Source: Conchocele bisecta
Lineage: Eukaryota > Mollusca > Bivalvia > Lucinida > Thyasiridae
Length of the DNA stretch: 64,000 nucleotides
Reading direction: 5' to 3'
NCBI GenBank assembly: GCA_029237695.1
Contig: JAQRGA010000101.1
Location: 1-64,000 of the forward strand
The position numbers and the translations under genes are program-made. Each line of letters begins with the position of its first letter. The first letter of the stretch is position 1. The notes below the pieces were generated by a model. The model did not search any database and was not told the origin of the DNA. It worked only from the letters and a program-made list of their open reading frames with translations. Below, piece after piece: positions 1 through 13,034 of the stretch.

Positions 1-280
1 GTGAACTTTCAATTGCTTTGGGCAATGAAATCGCAAAACAAATATAAATATCTCAAGTGAGTACATGCTATATCGGCGGTGAAAGAAAGGGAATACGTCC
101 ATTATTGCCTAGAGATACGCCCGAATCCATACACGAAAGAGGCTAAGTCCTTCAAGCGCCCTGCGTCTACCGACCCCGGCAATTCAGGATGTACGCATCT
201 CTATTGGCGATTACCTCTACGGCTCTTTGGTTGGGATGTCGGCGCGAATATCCTCCTCATCGGCGGCGCAATTGATAATA
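1..280. other. No recognised feature
   Basis: A 96-codon open frame begins near 79 and runs into the family F element at 281, so it is not credible as a gene. The patch at 150-280 is richer in GC than its surroundings, but neither strand gives a product or splice structure I can defend. Confidence 0.4.
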
Positions 281-514
281 TGAGACACGCCATGCGATTT
301 TGTACCTTAAAACATGTACGATATTTCATGAAATATTTTTCCGGAAACTGTGATACGTTCTGTCAATGACGTCGAACGATGACAACATTTTCATAGCAAA
401 TGCGGAATTGAATTCCGCATTTGCTATGGAAATTTCGTCAACTTTTGACGTTATTTACGGAAACTGTCGTAAATTTTGTAAATATTTTTCTTAGGTACAA
501 AATCACTTGTTTCA
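281..514. mobile_element. Family F MITE, copy 1
   Basis: The left end GAGACACGCCATGCGATTTT is mirrored, with divergence, by AGGTACAAAATCACTTG at the right end. The centre is a perfect 37-bp palindrome at 392-428 around GGAATTGAATTCC. Related copies lie at 32.7-32.9 kb and 33.9-34.15 kb. No coding capacity is visible, so it is a non-autonomous foldback element of unassigned superfamily. Confidence 0.65.
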
Positions 515-3180
515 TATATAACCTTCCACATTGCCGACGTACAGAGAGAGGTAGGTATGGCGTCGATATTCCGTTGGCCTTTTGTCAACTCTTGTTTATT
601 CAACCTGCATGCCATAGCAATGAAAGAACACACACCACAAACGGGTACTAAGTAGTAATTTCACCCACTCCATGATGAGGACCCCTATATGGGGTATGAA
701 GGAATTGAAATATTGTTTGATATTTTTCTTATTTTCATACAAAAGTATATGTTGTTACCACTCAGTTGAACAGTCTCGGCGATATACTTCCGTACATAAT
801 TAAGATAATTACTTGTAGTAGTGGCGAGACCATTTGTGAAGCCTCAACAATTAATGGGGTAATCAATAAATCGGCACGGATGGAGTGACGTCAACTTTTA
901 GCACGCACCATATTCTAACCTCGGACGAGTTACTTTGGTTGTCGATTCTTCACAACATCAATACTTTCTCTACGTGTATGAATCATGGACAGGCAGGCAG
1001 CATGCAGTGTTGGCGTCCATGAACTATGACACATGGAACACTGGGGATTTCACCGGACCATTTTTGTATTTATTGAACTGACTGTTAATAGGTCATTTCA
1101 TTGGCCGGGTTAACGGGGTCGCATCCAAATTTCATATGTTGTGATGGGTTGGGGATCCGAAAATCAGAACTGGATATTTACAAAAAAGATACATGTTCAG
1201 CACAGAAATGATGCATGATTCAGTCCATGTTCTGCACACTTTAAATAGTACAAGTCATACAGCAGTTGATAGGTCTTAGATCCATAATCCTCTCTTAGCG
1301 AATCCTTAATATTGTAATGAGTTTCTATCACAGGGAATGAGTCTATGTGTGTTTTTATATGAGTGAATACATTAGCAGGTGTCTTATTGCATGTAATATG
1401 CCTTCCAGTATATCTGTTCCTATGAATGCGTCATGTGCTTCTACAAATATGTGTGCAGAGACGAAAATATACATTTACCAATATATTTACATATTGCAAT
1501 ATCATGTGTATTTCCATTGATGGGATTATCTGCGTACATAAGTTCGTATAATATATAACTTGTTTAGTAATTGAAGATTTTACACACGCGCGCCGGAAGG
1601 GACATCTACCCTAACACATATTCCTCTGGCAAATTTGGACAAAATGACTACACTGTACATACTAAATCAAACGAGGAATTATAAAATAATAACTACTTTT
1701 CATCATAATAGGCATTGGCTGCAGTATGAAACTATCATATTGAATACACGTGTAAAATGTATACAATACGAGATCGGCCAACCTCGGCCAATGTACGTTA
1801 ATATAGAACGTTCTGACCAGATACACCAAATGTCTGTTCGCAATTATTCAGCTTGATTGGTCGAGACCGAGTCTCAGCCTATCCATCTACTTGACTCTGA
1901 GAACTAGATATGGATATACATCGATAATTTTCTATACTCTTTCATCAATGGCAAATTCAATTTATCTGGATATGTACATGCCAAACCTGCTAGATCCGAA
2001 TACGGAATGCACACTTACTACAGAAACCTGGAAACAAAAGACTACATAATTTTGATCATTATCAATTGGTTTATCGCGTTGTATGACTTTTTCTCTGCTA
2101 TGCAAATTAATAAGGCTATACACTAGCAATATGATGACACATGAACATCATGTCGGTGCCAGCGTGCTACGGAGCTTCCTTCAGTAGGATATATATACTT
2201 GCCTTTCTAGTGTATTTTTATACATTTTGGCATAATAATATCTACGAGACATGCATCACTACAATAGTAACTTTGTTTTTCAAATATGGCTAAACTAATA
2301 TAGAAATTATGTAGAATGGTGTAGAAAATTATCAAAACCATCAAGACAACTGTGGAAATTAATCACATTTACTTTGATATTTCAGTAATAAGAATAACAT
2401 CATGTGCGAAAGGATTTCCAGATGTTTGCATCATATACTGAAAATACATGTACAAGTATGCATGTTTTCTGATGGATCATCCAATGCACTATACATATAG
2501 AGCAACAACGATGCAGCGTTGAAAAGATACCATAGAATGTTGATAGTTAAACAATTTCAGCGAATTGTGTATAAACACGTTAATATCGTTTGTTTCTGAA
2601 CGGCCATTTTGAAATTGAATTCGGTAAAATTATAGGATATTATACACACAGTAATGCCGTTCTAAGGATATGTCATTATACAAGTGTAATACATAACTTT
2701 AGATGTCAAATTGCAGCATGTTGTATGTCTATTGTATTAGCTGCCATCTTGGATTTAGCGGCCATATTGAATTTGAAAAAAAATTCCAACCTATTTTTTT
2801 TAACATAAACGAGCCAAAACAAGTGAAAGTTTGCTTTCAACAAACAATTGACATGAAATTTACATTCTGGTATACACTATAAAGATACATATTAGATTTT
2901 CATTTCAATGGGATATGTTTTTTTATCTTTAAATTCCGTTCGTACGTCCGTCCGTGGTCATTTCTTTTCGGGTCCTAGGTCCGTGTCTTTCACAAAGCAT
3001 GGCATGCTTATACTCATCACTTATACAGGTACAATACATGTTGTATTTCAGTTCCCCTCCGGGTATATGTAGACTGGACTGGACACGGTTTACATTACGT
3101 ACATGTATATAATGGCTTATTATCTGGTGTATATGATGTGATGGGCACCAGAAAAATGAATATTGACCGAGGCGATATTT
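515..3180. other. Long AT-rich stretch without a gene
   Basis: No gene or complete repeat is recognised. At 720-790 there is a fragment resembling the arm of the small foldback at 60.6 kb (shared GTTACCACTCA). At 2740-2775 there are two inverted matches to the word ATCCAAGATGG seen again at 6.9 and 7.2 kb. All open frames are short and overlap on both strands. Confidence 0.5.
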
Positions 3181-3190
3181 GTTTTATTAC

Positions 3191-3496
3191 ATAACCACTT
3201 CAGAGCTAAATGACACAATGTCACTGAATGGCGAACAGTGCAGAGCCCGACCAGCCTGCTCGGGGGCGCTGCTGCATGATACATGTAATCGCCGTCTACA
3301 CTAGTCTCACAGGCCGAACAGCCAATTCCCGAGTCATATAAAAGTATGCATACGTTAGCAGCACTTACTTGCCTGACTGAATGGCGAACAGTGTAGACCC
3401 TGGCCGGACTGTTACCATGATATACTGCGTCTACTGAGTAGTCGCAAAGTCCAATGACCTTCGACAAAAACATATTTGTTAATAACCACTTCAGAG
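3191..3496. repeat. Direct-repeat-bounded block with E-like cores
   Basis: The word ATAACCACTTCAGAG occurs as a direct repeat at 3191-3205 and 3482-3496. Between them TGAATGGCGAACAGTG occurs twice, at 3225 and 3378, 153 bp apart. That word is typical of the family E foldback elsewhere in the window. The block is probably an old E-derived tandem duplication. Confidence 0.45.
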
Positions 3497-4667
3497 ATGA
3501 ATTAATTTCACTGTCTGGGGATGGAATAAATTACATGCTTTTCGAAAAAGTGTGAAATTTGCTTTTAGGCAAGCTTATACTTAGTTGTCAAAATTGAATT
3601 GAATTCATTCTTCGCCGGAAATGACGTCAAACGTGACCTCAATTACTTCTTGCGAACGTCTTGGAGTAAATAATTCCTTCAAAAAAATAAATCCAGAATC
3701 ACGGTAAATCTCTGAGTAGCATGTAATATTGGTCAATATCTGGCAGGCAACTTTGTATATTTTAGCACGTCTACATCAGAGAAATTTTAATTTTCAAAAA
3801 AAAGTTGACATGCTGGTTTACTTTGATGATTTTTCATTTTGTTTGTCCTCAATGCATTCCGGCATTTGTATATGTTTGGATCATGACTATTTATTTTAGC
3901 GTCACAGCTATAGTATTTAAAGCATAGAGTTGAAACTTTTAGATGTCAGAGATAATTGGATGCATTGATACTGTGAGAAACTATATTCAGATAGTATGCG
4001 TACTGTATATATGAGATATGAAAATTTGAATGTGGGGATCACTTTTATTCATCCGATACATGAGCCGCATTCTATATTCCTCATGTATTTTCACCGTGTA
4101 TGTATGCACATCAGAGAGATTTTTTCTCCATGGAATAACACAAGTTCTACTGGACATGTCTTACAAACATTGGTATACAACTTTATCAGCTACAGGACAA
4201 ACACCGTTAATTTGCTCATAAAAATGTAAATAAAAGTACATGTACATGTGTTAGTATTTTAGCAATTCATTATGGACACATCATTTGATAACGCAACAGA
4301 TGAATCAACAATCGTTATGAGATGTCTCGCTGGACGAAATGTGGCATATACATGTAATTAGGATTACAACATGTAATGGCATGTAATTTTTTATTTTCAT
4401 TTAATCAGTGAACATATTAATGTAACACATATGATTTGCCTGAATAAATCATGTTTCGTATGTTATCTCATATATAGTATCTTCGATAAGTGTATCAGTC
4501 AGTGCAACCACGCAGTTTGATCAATCGAAATTAGTATAATGTTTGAATAATAGTTTTGATCTAGTTCTGATTGTACACATGATGATCAATGCCATTCAGT
4601 CAGGCAATGGCCAATAATGTATTCGGGTCACTTTTTACGGCCAGTGACCCTTTAGAATGGACATTTA
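3497..4667. other. No recognised feature
   Basis: AT-rich sequence with short open frames only. A small hairpin lies at 4624-4650 (GGGTCACT paired with AGTGACCC) just left of the family G element. Nothing else can be supported. Confidence 0.4.
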
Positions 4668-5174
4668 TTAAAGGTACATGCCCACTCCAGGAGGTACAAA
4701 ATGTACTTTATAGAATTAAGCCAAGTGTAGAACTGTGTCACTAATTCCACCAGATTCTAAACATTATGAGCACCCGCTATACAAATATAATCATTTAGTA
4801 ATATTTAGCTTAGTGATAGTGACGGGCGGTGGTATCAGGCCATTTTCATATGCAAATGAGGCATGATATTTCTTAATTAGTTATACTAATTAAATGCGTC
4901 ACTTGACAAATTAATATTTCCGACAGATTATAAAGTATGATTTTTGCACATCAAAAAATCTACAGAGAATAAATAGTAGTGTCCGTTAACATTTAAGGAA
5001 ACACGGTTATCGTCCCTGATATCAGTGTGACATTTTACGTCTGTATATATATAATAATGCCAATCAATACTTGGGTCATGGTGTATGAATGTATTATTTT
5101 GCCAGAAAATGTCTCAGATGATGTCTCTGATGTAAAGAACATGTTGTGTCTACTGAGTGGGCATGTACCTTTAA
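4668..5174 (-). mobile_element. Family G MITE, copy 1 (TTAA-flanked)
   Basis: Terminal inverted repeats AGGTACATGCCCACT and its complement are flanked on both sides by TTAA (4668-4671 and 5171-5174). TTAA target duplication is known for the piggyBac and Kolobok superfamilies. The body, about 500 bp, is in reverse orientation relative to the copies at 20.6 and 39.8 kb and has no coding capacity. Confidence 0.8.
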
Positions 5175-6078
5175 CTCTTTCACCCGATGTTCACCCGTGA
5201 AAAACAATTAGTGCATCTCTAATATTGATAAATTTGTTGCACACTAGTGTGAGAATGAGTCCATTTTTCTGCAACATTCACAAATCAACATGCATTTCAA
5301 GAATTAGTCCCAATCGTCTTCAGTATTTGGTTTTATTACCCCCATGAGGACAACAACATTAAATCTGACCAAATCACGTTGACAGGCATATTTATTATTG
5401 CGTCATCCGTGTATATTGGGTATTACGACAACTGTTCTTTATTTTAAAGGTACATGCTCGTTCTGAGCCGACTCACTGCATCCACACTGTTTACATTTTC
5501 TAGTGGTACGCGTAAAATAACTTGTAAAGCATGTGTATTTATTACACGAGTGCATTATTATTTGTAATATACCATGTTTTTTACACGTGAAAGCAATTCC
5601 GTATAACAAATGTCATTTAAATGTACTATGTATGTTAAGCCGTTGCTCTCAACTTTCGATTTCGCATTATGAGGCCAACGGTGTGACTCTTAGTTAAGGT
5701 AAAACAGGCATGCAACACCGTAGTCCCGTCTCCGGCGACGCTCGGAGGCGGAATTGTCATGGTGTTGCTAATTAATTTACCGTAAATTACGCAACTTATG
5801 AATTCCCAGTTGAAAACATCGATTACACACGACTGGATCGCGTGATGCGCGTACCGATCTGGGACTAAGCCATATAAGAATGTCTCTTTAACACGTTTCT
5901 TTTTTATTACACTTTTTTTCCCTTTTTTTTGAAATAATTACTCTTGAAATGTACGAATGAACAGTACCCTCCCTATACTAAGCGCTCTGTGGTTTCTAAT
6001 TCTCTTCCAGTACTCATTAACTCTTAGAATGTGGGAACCGAAAATAGTCATCTGCTGCTGTGTCATATTTGATCTCTT
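5175..6078. other. No gene; isolated G-like terminus
   Basis: The word TTTAAAGGTACATGC near 5446 matches the family G terminus but no second end follows. The region 5690-5780 is locally GC-rich (CGTCTCCGGCGACGCTCGG) without a reading frame I trust. Confidence 0.35.
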
Positions 6079-6170
6079 TTCTCAGTAAAGCATGGTTTGA
6101 CAGCATTTTAGAATCATTTCCGTTGGAAATGATTCTAAAGTGCTGTCAAATCATGTTTTTGATGAGAAAA
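6079..6170. mobile_element. Small foldback (family O)
   Basis: An almost perfect inverted repeat with arms 6091-6122 and 6123-6155 (CATGGTTTGACAGCATTTTA and its complement), extended outward by TTTCTCA/TGAGAAA. Similar small foldbacks lie at 36.13-36.22 kb and 60.58-60.68 kb. It is probably a minimal MITE. Confidence 0.6.
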
Positions 6171-6195
6171 AATGGAAATAAAAATAAACAGCAGA

Positions 6196-6365
6196 CGTTT
6201 GGATTGTCCGATTAGCGAAATCGGTAACGAGCGCGCTTCTCATCAATGCGGCCCCGGGTTCGATCCTCGGCCAGGGCAGTATGTGAGGTGGTATGGTGGT
6301 CGCCAGATCGGACAAGTGGGTTTCCTCCGGGTACGCGTGTTTCCTTGATGGAACAGTGACAGCCA
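6196..6365 (+). mobile_element. tRNA-derived SINE
   Basis: The 5' part is tRNA-like: an A-box-like TAGCGAAATCGGTAACG, then a strong B box GGGTTCGATCCTCG at about 6257. It is followed by GTGGGTTTCCTCCGGGTACG, a block I remember from the conserved body of animal SINEs. The cloverleaf is degenerate, so it is not a functional tRNA. No clear target duplication was found. Confidence 0.7.
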
Positions 6366-6534
6366 CAAATGCATGGTGACATGCTCAGTTCAAACTTTAA
6401 TGAACCGTCCTGTAATTTGAGCTATGAATGCGGCCATGGCTGGATCAGTAGGTTTTATGGTGGTCCGTAGGTAGCTCCAGACTTCACACGTTGCCGCGAT
6501 ATTGTCTTCATATGTATCCATTCCCAGAGCTCCA

Positions 6535-6720
6535 GATAAGTGTTTGCCTTTTGTAGCTCAACTAAGTAACTGTTCAACTTTATTACAGTATTTTCACTAC
6601 TCCATTTGAAAATTAATGCGTATTTTCACATTGCTGTGAGTATTTTGTACTCCCATTTTTCATAGTCAATGCGTATTCTGCTAAAAGAAGTGTACAATAC
6701 GCACCTTATCTGGAACTCTG
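6535..6720. mobile_element. Family N MITE, copy 1
   Basis: The ends CAGAGCTCCAGATAAG and its near-complement CTTATCTGGAACTCTG form a 16-bp terminal inverted repeat with one mismatch. The interior carries the motif AATGCGTATT. Further copies lie at 58.35-58.92 kb. CAG-starting ends suggest a hAT-like element, but the 8-bp flanks do not match, so the superfamily is uncertain. Confidence 0.65.
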
Positions 6721-6899
6721 CATTACTAGACATTATGTCAGCATGATAGCAGTTTGTATTTGCATAACGACTTTTGATCACGTTGCACATTAAATCCCTA
6801 TCACGCACATTTACGTCTCATGCTATTAACCATCAAAGACAAACAGTATAGAAACACATTCACACATACAAATACTCACCCACATAATGTCTCTTGCTG

Positions 6900-7467
6900 T
6901 CTATAGCTTTTGAATTTTGGATCCACGATGGTCCGCAAAATCCAAGATGGCCGCCAAAATGTTGAATTTTCACCCATCACAGTACATTTATAGAAACTAA
7001 ACTTGTTTATAGTTTAACTTTGTTCAACTGAGATGTAGAAGACAAATAATATAATATATTGTGAGTGATGCGTATTGTGAATATTATTCCATAATGACCG
7101 CCAGAAATAAGTGTAGCTCAGCATATGACCTTTGCAAGCTATTTCAGCCATTTACAGTTCTTAACAGCAGTATGTGTGTCAAGTAAAGCATACTTGCTAA
7201 TCCTCATTGGATAAAGTTGTCATTTATATAAATCCAAGATGGCCTCCAAAGGCCCACTTCCACCTACAATTGTGTATTGAATGTATTAAGAAATTTATAG
7301 CAATGATGTAAGATATGTTTGCCACACGTTGACTCATTTGTAATACAATGCCATACACGTGTCATACACTCCATTTCAAACCCGAATTTTTGTTATTTGT
7401 TGTTAGTTTTGCGTGGCCTAAAGTCGTGCAATATCGCACGCTGCAAAAACCCGAAAAATCAAGTAAC
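6900..7467. other. Repeated AAGATGGCC motif region
   Basis: ATCCAAGATGGCC occurs at about 6940 and 7232, with a complementary version at about 2741. CAACTGAGATGTAGA occurs at about 7025 and again near 7755. The block appears to be a diverged dispersed repeat; no gene is seen. Confidence 0.4.
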
Positions 7468-7640
7468 CCTTTTATTATATACGTACATCATACGCAATGT
7501 ATATGCGCTTCAAAACATTATCATACAAACAAAGCAAATTAGTGGTGATTTAAAAGAATATATTTTTCGATGTGGATCGTAGTTCCGTCATTGACTAATA
7601 TGAACTCACAAGACGTCAATATGGAAAACATCTTGACGTA
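7468..7640. mobile_element. Family P foldback fragment
   Basis: Sequence from TTTTATTATATACGTACATC through ACAAGACGTCAATATGGAAA matches the left half of the larger foldback at 37.9-38.46 kb, including GCGCTTCAAAACAT and GTAGTTCCG. The ends are not preserved here. Confidence 0.5.
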
Positions 7641-8590
7641 TTGCGTTTGCATTGTAAGATAAGAAGACGATATATAAAAAAACATCTTACTGTCAATATG
7701 ACTGTCACCTGAATTACCTCATGTATATAGCATCTAATACATAACCCGTTGTTTAACTGAGATGTAGACAAACAAAATAACAGAGTGCCTGTATTATAAT
7801 AAATAAGCCTATTTGTATGTGAGTTTATTTCATAACATTACGTTTTAAGTAATACTAGAAATGTGTCAGCACACGAATGTCCACACCGGCAGCCAAAGAA
7901 AACAAGGGCACATTTACAATAAACTAAACGGGGGAGGATCAACTGTTTCATTATTAAACACGTTATTCCATAAACGTTCAAACATAAATTATAACAGACA
8001 TTGACCTGGGGTTTAGCTGGAGCCAATGCTCGTGGATTTGTCACAGCCTCCCTCACCATTCGGTGGCGGGTCATAACAAGGCACGTGAGTTTGTTTAGTA
8101 ATAGAATCACTTGATCATGTTAAGTGCATTTTCCGCAGATATCCATTAAAACAATTATCTCAGTCGCATTGTATGACAAGCATGTGGTATGGACATATTC
8201 TAAGATAAACAATTCCTCATAAATTCTTGTAACAAGGAACAGAGACGGGCTGAATCACGAATTGTGATCTACAGACTGTAACTCTGTGACATCTGCAAGT
8301 TTGTTCCCCGCTCTCTATTGCAGTTAACAATGTGTCGTCTCCCATCACAAGTGTGCAGCTGAAGCTAGAAATCTTTCGCGGCTATATTGGATACTTACAT
8401 AAATAGTACGAGTGTGATGATCTTTGAGTTAATGTTGTGATCTGTGGATGTGTTATGCTTTTTTATTGGAAATTACTAACATTTCATTCCATTTCCAATT
8501 TTTTTTCCACATAATTTTTAACCGATATGAATCAATAAATCAATGACTGCACCTGCTTATTTTTAATAATATGGTTTCGCCTGAGCATCA
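7641..8590. other. No recognised feature
   Basis: AT-rich sequence with short frames on both strands. No gene, RNA or complete repeat could be supported. Confidence 0.35.
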
Positions 8591-8598
8591 CAAATTTC

Positions 8599-8800
8599 TG
8601 TGAACAGTGTATATCCAGATCAGTCTGTGTGTGCGTCCGCACAGTCTGATCAGGATCTGCACGGTTGGCCATCCATCAATTAAGCACCCGTCAAGTAAAA
8701 TAGATCGTTATCAGACTACAAGAGTGTGCTATTGTATCAGAAGCTACACAGGTCGCATATGCCATAAGCTTCGTTTCTCCGGTCTGTCACAAACTACATC
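8599..8800. mobile_element. Family E foldback, partial
   Basis: Contains the E core GATCCAGATCAGTCTGTG-like motif, the complementary GTCTGATCAGGATCTGCAC, GCACCCGTCAAGT and the terminal TAAGCTTCGTTTCTCC. One end is eroded. E is the commonest repeat in the window. Confidence 0.6.
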
Positions 8801-9238
8801 AGACATGCCGAAGCACTTAAAGTTGTCGCGATCTATCTGTTAAGTGCCTACTCGAAAGCTACAAAATGCGATTCAACATAATTACAGAGAAATTTCAGAT
8901 TAAAATTATTCCATATTATATATTGGTTGATCGTTGTGAAATGCCAAAGATACAGTGATATTTGGCGTGAGTAAATCTCTTATAGAATTGTGAGAATTTT
9001 AGACATTTCAAATTATATTAAAAGCCAGGATTTCTAAAAGCAGAACTATAATTTATGCTACCCTTGGCATGACGAGTGCGGATATTGATTTGCGATTGTG
9101 TGGCACCCTCACGCATTCTCATCTGCGTAGTCCTTATCAGGCCTCACCCACCCCACCCGTGTCCTAAGCATGGCCAGACATTTCCAATTTATAGAACAAC
9201 TACTGTTCTCTATGCCATCTGCCAGGATAGCGGGGATA

Positions 9239-9305
9239 GTTGTGGCTATGTCTGGAGAAATGAGGATTATTATTATGTGTGACCAGTGTAGCTCCTGATC
9301 AAATG
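9239..9305. mobile_element. Family E end fragment
   Basis: GTGGCTATGTCTGGAGAAAT followed by GTGACCAGTGTAGCTCCTG is the E terminus only. Confidence 0.5.
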
Positions 9306-9426
9306 GTATTTCTGTATTTGGTGCCGCACTATTGATGTTAGGGCGTTAAACGCAGTATTTCATTTGTTTCCATACGAGGTTGTGTCCGACCTCGGAAACC
9401 AGCTATAAATCCTCTGCATATGTTCA

Positions 9427-9667
9427 CCCTTTCAACACTAAGCAACTGGAATGGGCTGTGATATGCTAATTTTCCGACCAATCCAACCGTCATAAAATGT
9501 TTTAAGACTATTTCATTTATGAAAAGGGGCTATGTTTTGTTCTAAAAAATATGAAGATTTCATAAAGTGCAGATCCTGATGAGACGGCTCGTTACGAGCC
9601 AGCTCATCTGGATCTACACTGTTTGCATAAACCGCTATATAGCGGGCTTTTGTGTTCAAAGGGTTAA
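9427..9667. mobile_element. Family M MITE, copy 1 (piggyBac-like ends)
   Basis: Starts ACCCTTTCAACACTAAG and ends TTCAAAGGGTTAA. Other copies show TTAA followed by CCCTTTNAACCC, the end type known for piggyBac-like elements. The interior carries GAGACGGCTCGTTACGAGCC, a palindromic core, and CCGCTATATAGCGGG. Confidence 0.65.
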
Positions 9668-10259
9668 TGCTAGTTCAGCAATATAACAATATTTCTCAAA
9701 TGGACACGATGCGAGGTCGTGTCCGACCAAAGCTACACATTCATAATTAAATAGTACTACAGAAGAAAGCCGAAACACACCAAATGCCTGTGGGTTAGAA
9801 TTCAAATGGTAGTTTCAGTCGCCAGATGCACTTTAATTTCCCTAAACCCATAGTTAAACCTTGGTATAGGATGACAACAAACAAAATGTCACTGAAAACA
9901 TTTATTTACAATACAAACATAATAAATAGTATATGAATAAATACAAAATGTTGTATACCTGCCAAAATAACCAAGTTATTGGCTCATTGAGGTGATTATT
10001 ACTTTCTTTAAATATAAGTATTAATGTCCTGGGTAGATACTTCCGATCTGTCTCAATAACCCATATACTGGTATTGGCAAGTTACAATATTGTTTTTATA
10101 CACTGATGTAGATATCATACAGAATATGCACAGTATGTAATTAGTTTACACTGTATCTTTCTGTTTATAGCACCTTTCTTTACACATACTGTCCTTATGC
10201 CACTTTTGTTGTACAGTGTAGCACATATCACGTTCACATGTCAACAAATACACGTTATG
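9668..10259. other. AT-rich region 3' of the forkhead remnant
   Basis: No gene or complete repeat is recognised. Relative to the minus-strand forkhead remnant this is the 3' flank. AATAAA-type words occur by chance in such AT-rich sequence, so no polyadenylation site is assigned. Confidence 0.3.
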
Positions 10260-11041
<782 letters not shown>

Positions 11042-11630
11042 CTGGAAAGAATTATAATAATACGATTAAGAACTCAAGATACAAATATTGCTATATTATT
11101 CCAAGGACTCTATATTATATACTAGGTATATACTGGCCGTCATTCAATCACTGAAACTTCGCTGAACATATCAGAATTGGCTCCTCGTCTGAAACGTACG
11201 TTGGACAGTAAGGCCACTGTATACTGATTGGTGTAGGCCATGATTATAATGCGCTGGTAATGTCAGCCGACGGTCCAGTGTTAATTTAATTTGTATAATT
11301 TATATCAAGGATAAACAATAATTTTACAGTACACTACTAGAATGGAAGCCAAAAGTACTAGAAATATGAAAAGGTGGCAGACGACGATATTTTTTATCCT
11401 CAGTACCATTTTAAAATGTGACCGTTGCTGGAGAAATGGCGCTTATGGTTTTTGCATCCAGTGTAGATCCAGATCAGCCTGTGCAAGTAAACACCCTGCA
11501 TACTTCTATAACAAGCAATATCAATCGTTGTCAGGCTATATGAGTGTGCTATTTCATCAGGAGCTACACTGGTCACAAATCCCGTAAGCCCAATTTCTCC
11601 AGTCACAGCCACAAACAATCATTAAATTAC
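11042..11630 (-). other. Intron of the forkhead remnant
   Basis: On the minus strand the donor is GAGGAG|GTAATT at 11631/11630 and the acceptor TTCTTTCCAG ends at 11042. Keeping an intron argues against a processed retrocopy. A family E foldback sits inside it. Confidence 0.65.
11418..11614. mobile_element. Family E foldback in forkhead intron
   Basis: Nearly complete copy: GCTGGAGAAATGGCGCTTAT at the left, GTGTAGATCCAGATCAGCCT inside, then GAGCTACACTGGTCACAAAT and CCAATTTCTCCAGTCACAGC at the right end. Confidence 0.75.
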
Positions 11631-11835
11631 CTCCTCGACATTGTCTGAGCTGGCTTTCGGCGAGACGGTCGGCGATGTAGTCGAGTCCGTGCCGCTGTCC
11701 GTCGGCGATGTGGCGGCGCCTATTCCGCTGTCGGTGGGGGACGGTGTCCGACTGTACGTGTCCGGGAACTCACGTCAAGTGATACTGCTGACCGGGAGGG
11801 TAGTATAATACTGCGACACGTCCGCGGGCGGAGAT
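11631..11835 (-). pseudogene. Forkhead remnant, upstream Ser/Thr/Pro-rich exon
   Basis: On the minus strand a 205-bp exon lies between a strong acceptor (CTTTCTTTTCTTCAG) and a donor (GAGGAG|GTAATT). It reads 1 + 68 codons: SPPADVSQYYTTLPVSSIT, one TGA stop, REFPDTYSRTPSPTDSG, and a low-complexity TSPTDSGTDSTTSPTVSP run ending DNVEE. Low-complexity acidic or Ser/Thr-rich N-terminal regions are usual before forkhead domains. The exon end is in phase with the start of the next exon (TLTKLSLHRKSEHG), which then needs one frameshift to enter the forkhead frame. An earlier exon must have existed beyond 11835 but I could not find it. The link to the forkhead exon rests on splice phase and proximity. 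Confidence 0.65.
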
Positions 11836-12105
11836 CTGAAGAAAAGAAAGAATTTAAATGAAATATTCCATAGTTTGGCAGCATTTTTCCCAAACCAATT
11901 TCCTGTATATAAACAACAGACGACAATTTTCGTTTCCCTCATTCTAAGGGTTAACGCTCATTTCGAGCGATGCAAATCTGAGGATGGGTAATACATGTAT
12001 ATGTCAATGTAATGTATGTGAATGGTGTGAGGATGGGTAATATCTGTTAATCTAATGTATGTGAATGATGTGCATCCGCCATTACATGACAGAAATACAA
12101 AGTAA

Positions 12106-12320
12106 CTGCGACTGGAGAAATGGTGCTTATGGAATTTGTAACCAGCTTTGCTCCTGATCAAGTAGGTCACTACTGTAGCCATGTATATCTCTTGTCAGAT
12201 GCATTCATTGAATGGCGAGCAGTGCAAACTTTATCAGACTGTGCGGATGCAAAGGCTGATCTGGATCTACACTAGTCGCAAAACCCATATGATAAGCTCC
12301 ATTTCTACAGACACAGCCAC
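12106..12320. mobile_element. Family E foldback
   Basis: CTGCGACTGGAGAAATGGTG at the left, GCAAAGGCTGATCTGGATCT inside, CTCCATTTCTACAGACACAG at the right. The middle is rearranged relative to other copies. Confidence 0.6.
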
Positions 12321-12718
12321 ATTTAATAATTGCTCACGAATGAGCCTGTTTGTCATCCTGTTTGTCGTCCCGTCCTGTTTGTCGTTATTTTATGCCACCC
12401 GGGTATGGAAGGTTCTTTGAACCAATTCCCACCGGTAAGTATAAGATAACTAGTTTTATGACATGCTAAACAACATTGAAAACTACATACCTGTAGTAGA
12501 CAAAGCTATGTTGATTAATTTAACAACAGATAATTATCAATATAAATCAATTGATACCAAAACTAACATATACACAAACGATTATAATCGAAATTTATCT
12601 CCGGATTTGAGTATGTCAAGTCCCATTCCAACCTTATACATTTGTTTCACGGCGTCGTTCAGGCACCACGGGACGGTTGAAAATAGAAAATGCAATACTC
12701 TAAGAAATTGTATACACC

Positions 12719-13034
12719 TACTGTCTGTTCCACGTTTTTATTGCCGACGAACTTTTGGCTATTAAACACATTCAACCTTGTTTTAGTTGTGGACCGATTT
12801 TCGAAAGCTAACGTTTGTTTTCTTATTTACATCTACCCTTTTGATCACCTCCTCCTCCTTTTTTTCACATGTTAAATTCCCATTGGAAAATATTGTTTTC
12901 GCAATAAAATCACAATTTGATGGAATGTCAACAAATAAAAAAAAATTGGGCAGGGTGACTTTTTAAATGTTTTTTAGATTTAATATGTTTGTCGGCAGCA
13001 AAATGTGGAACAAAATGTGGAACAGGCAGTAGTC
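12719..13034. mobile_element. Diverged family H element
   Basis: CTGTCTGTTCCACG at the left and TGTGGAACAGGCAGTAG at the right are inverted. The interior GGACCGATTTTCGAAAGC and CATGTTAAATTCCCATTGG match the better copy at 13.73-14.26 kb. Old and internally deleted. Confidence 0.55.

Noticed and set aside
79..369. 96-codon frame at the left edge
   Set aside because: It runs into family F and no family resemblance could be seen.
6196..6265. tRNA gene candidate
   Set aside because: Good B box but an incomplete cloverleaf, fused to a SINE-type body.
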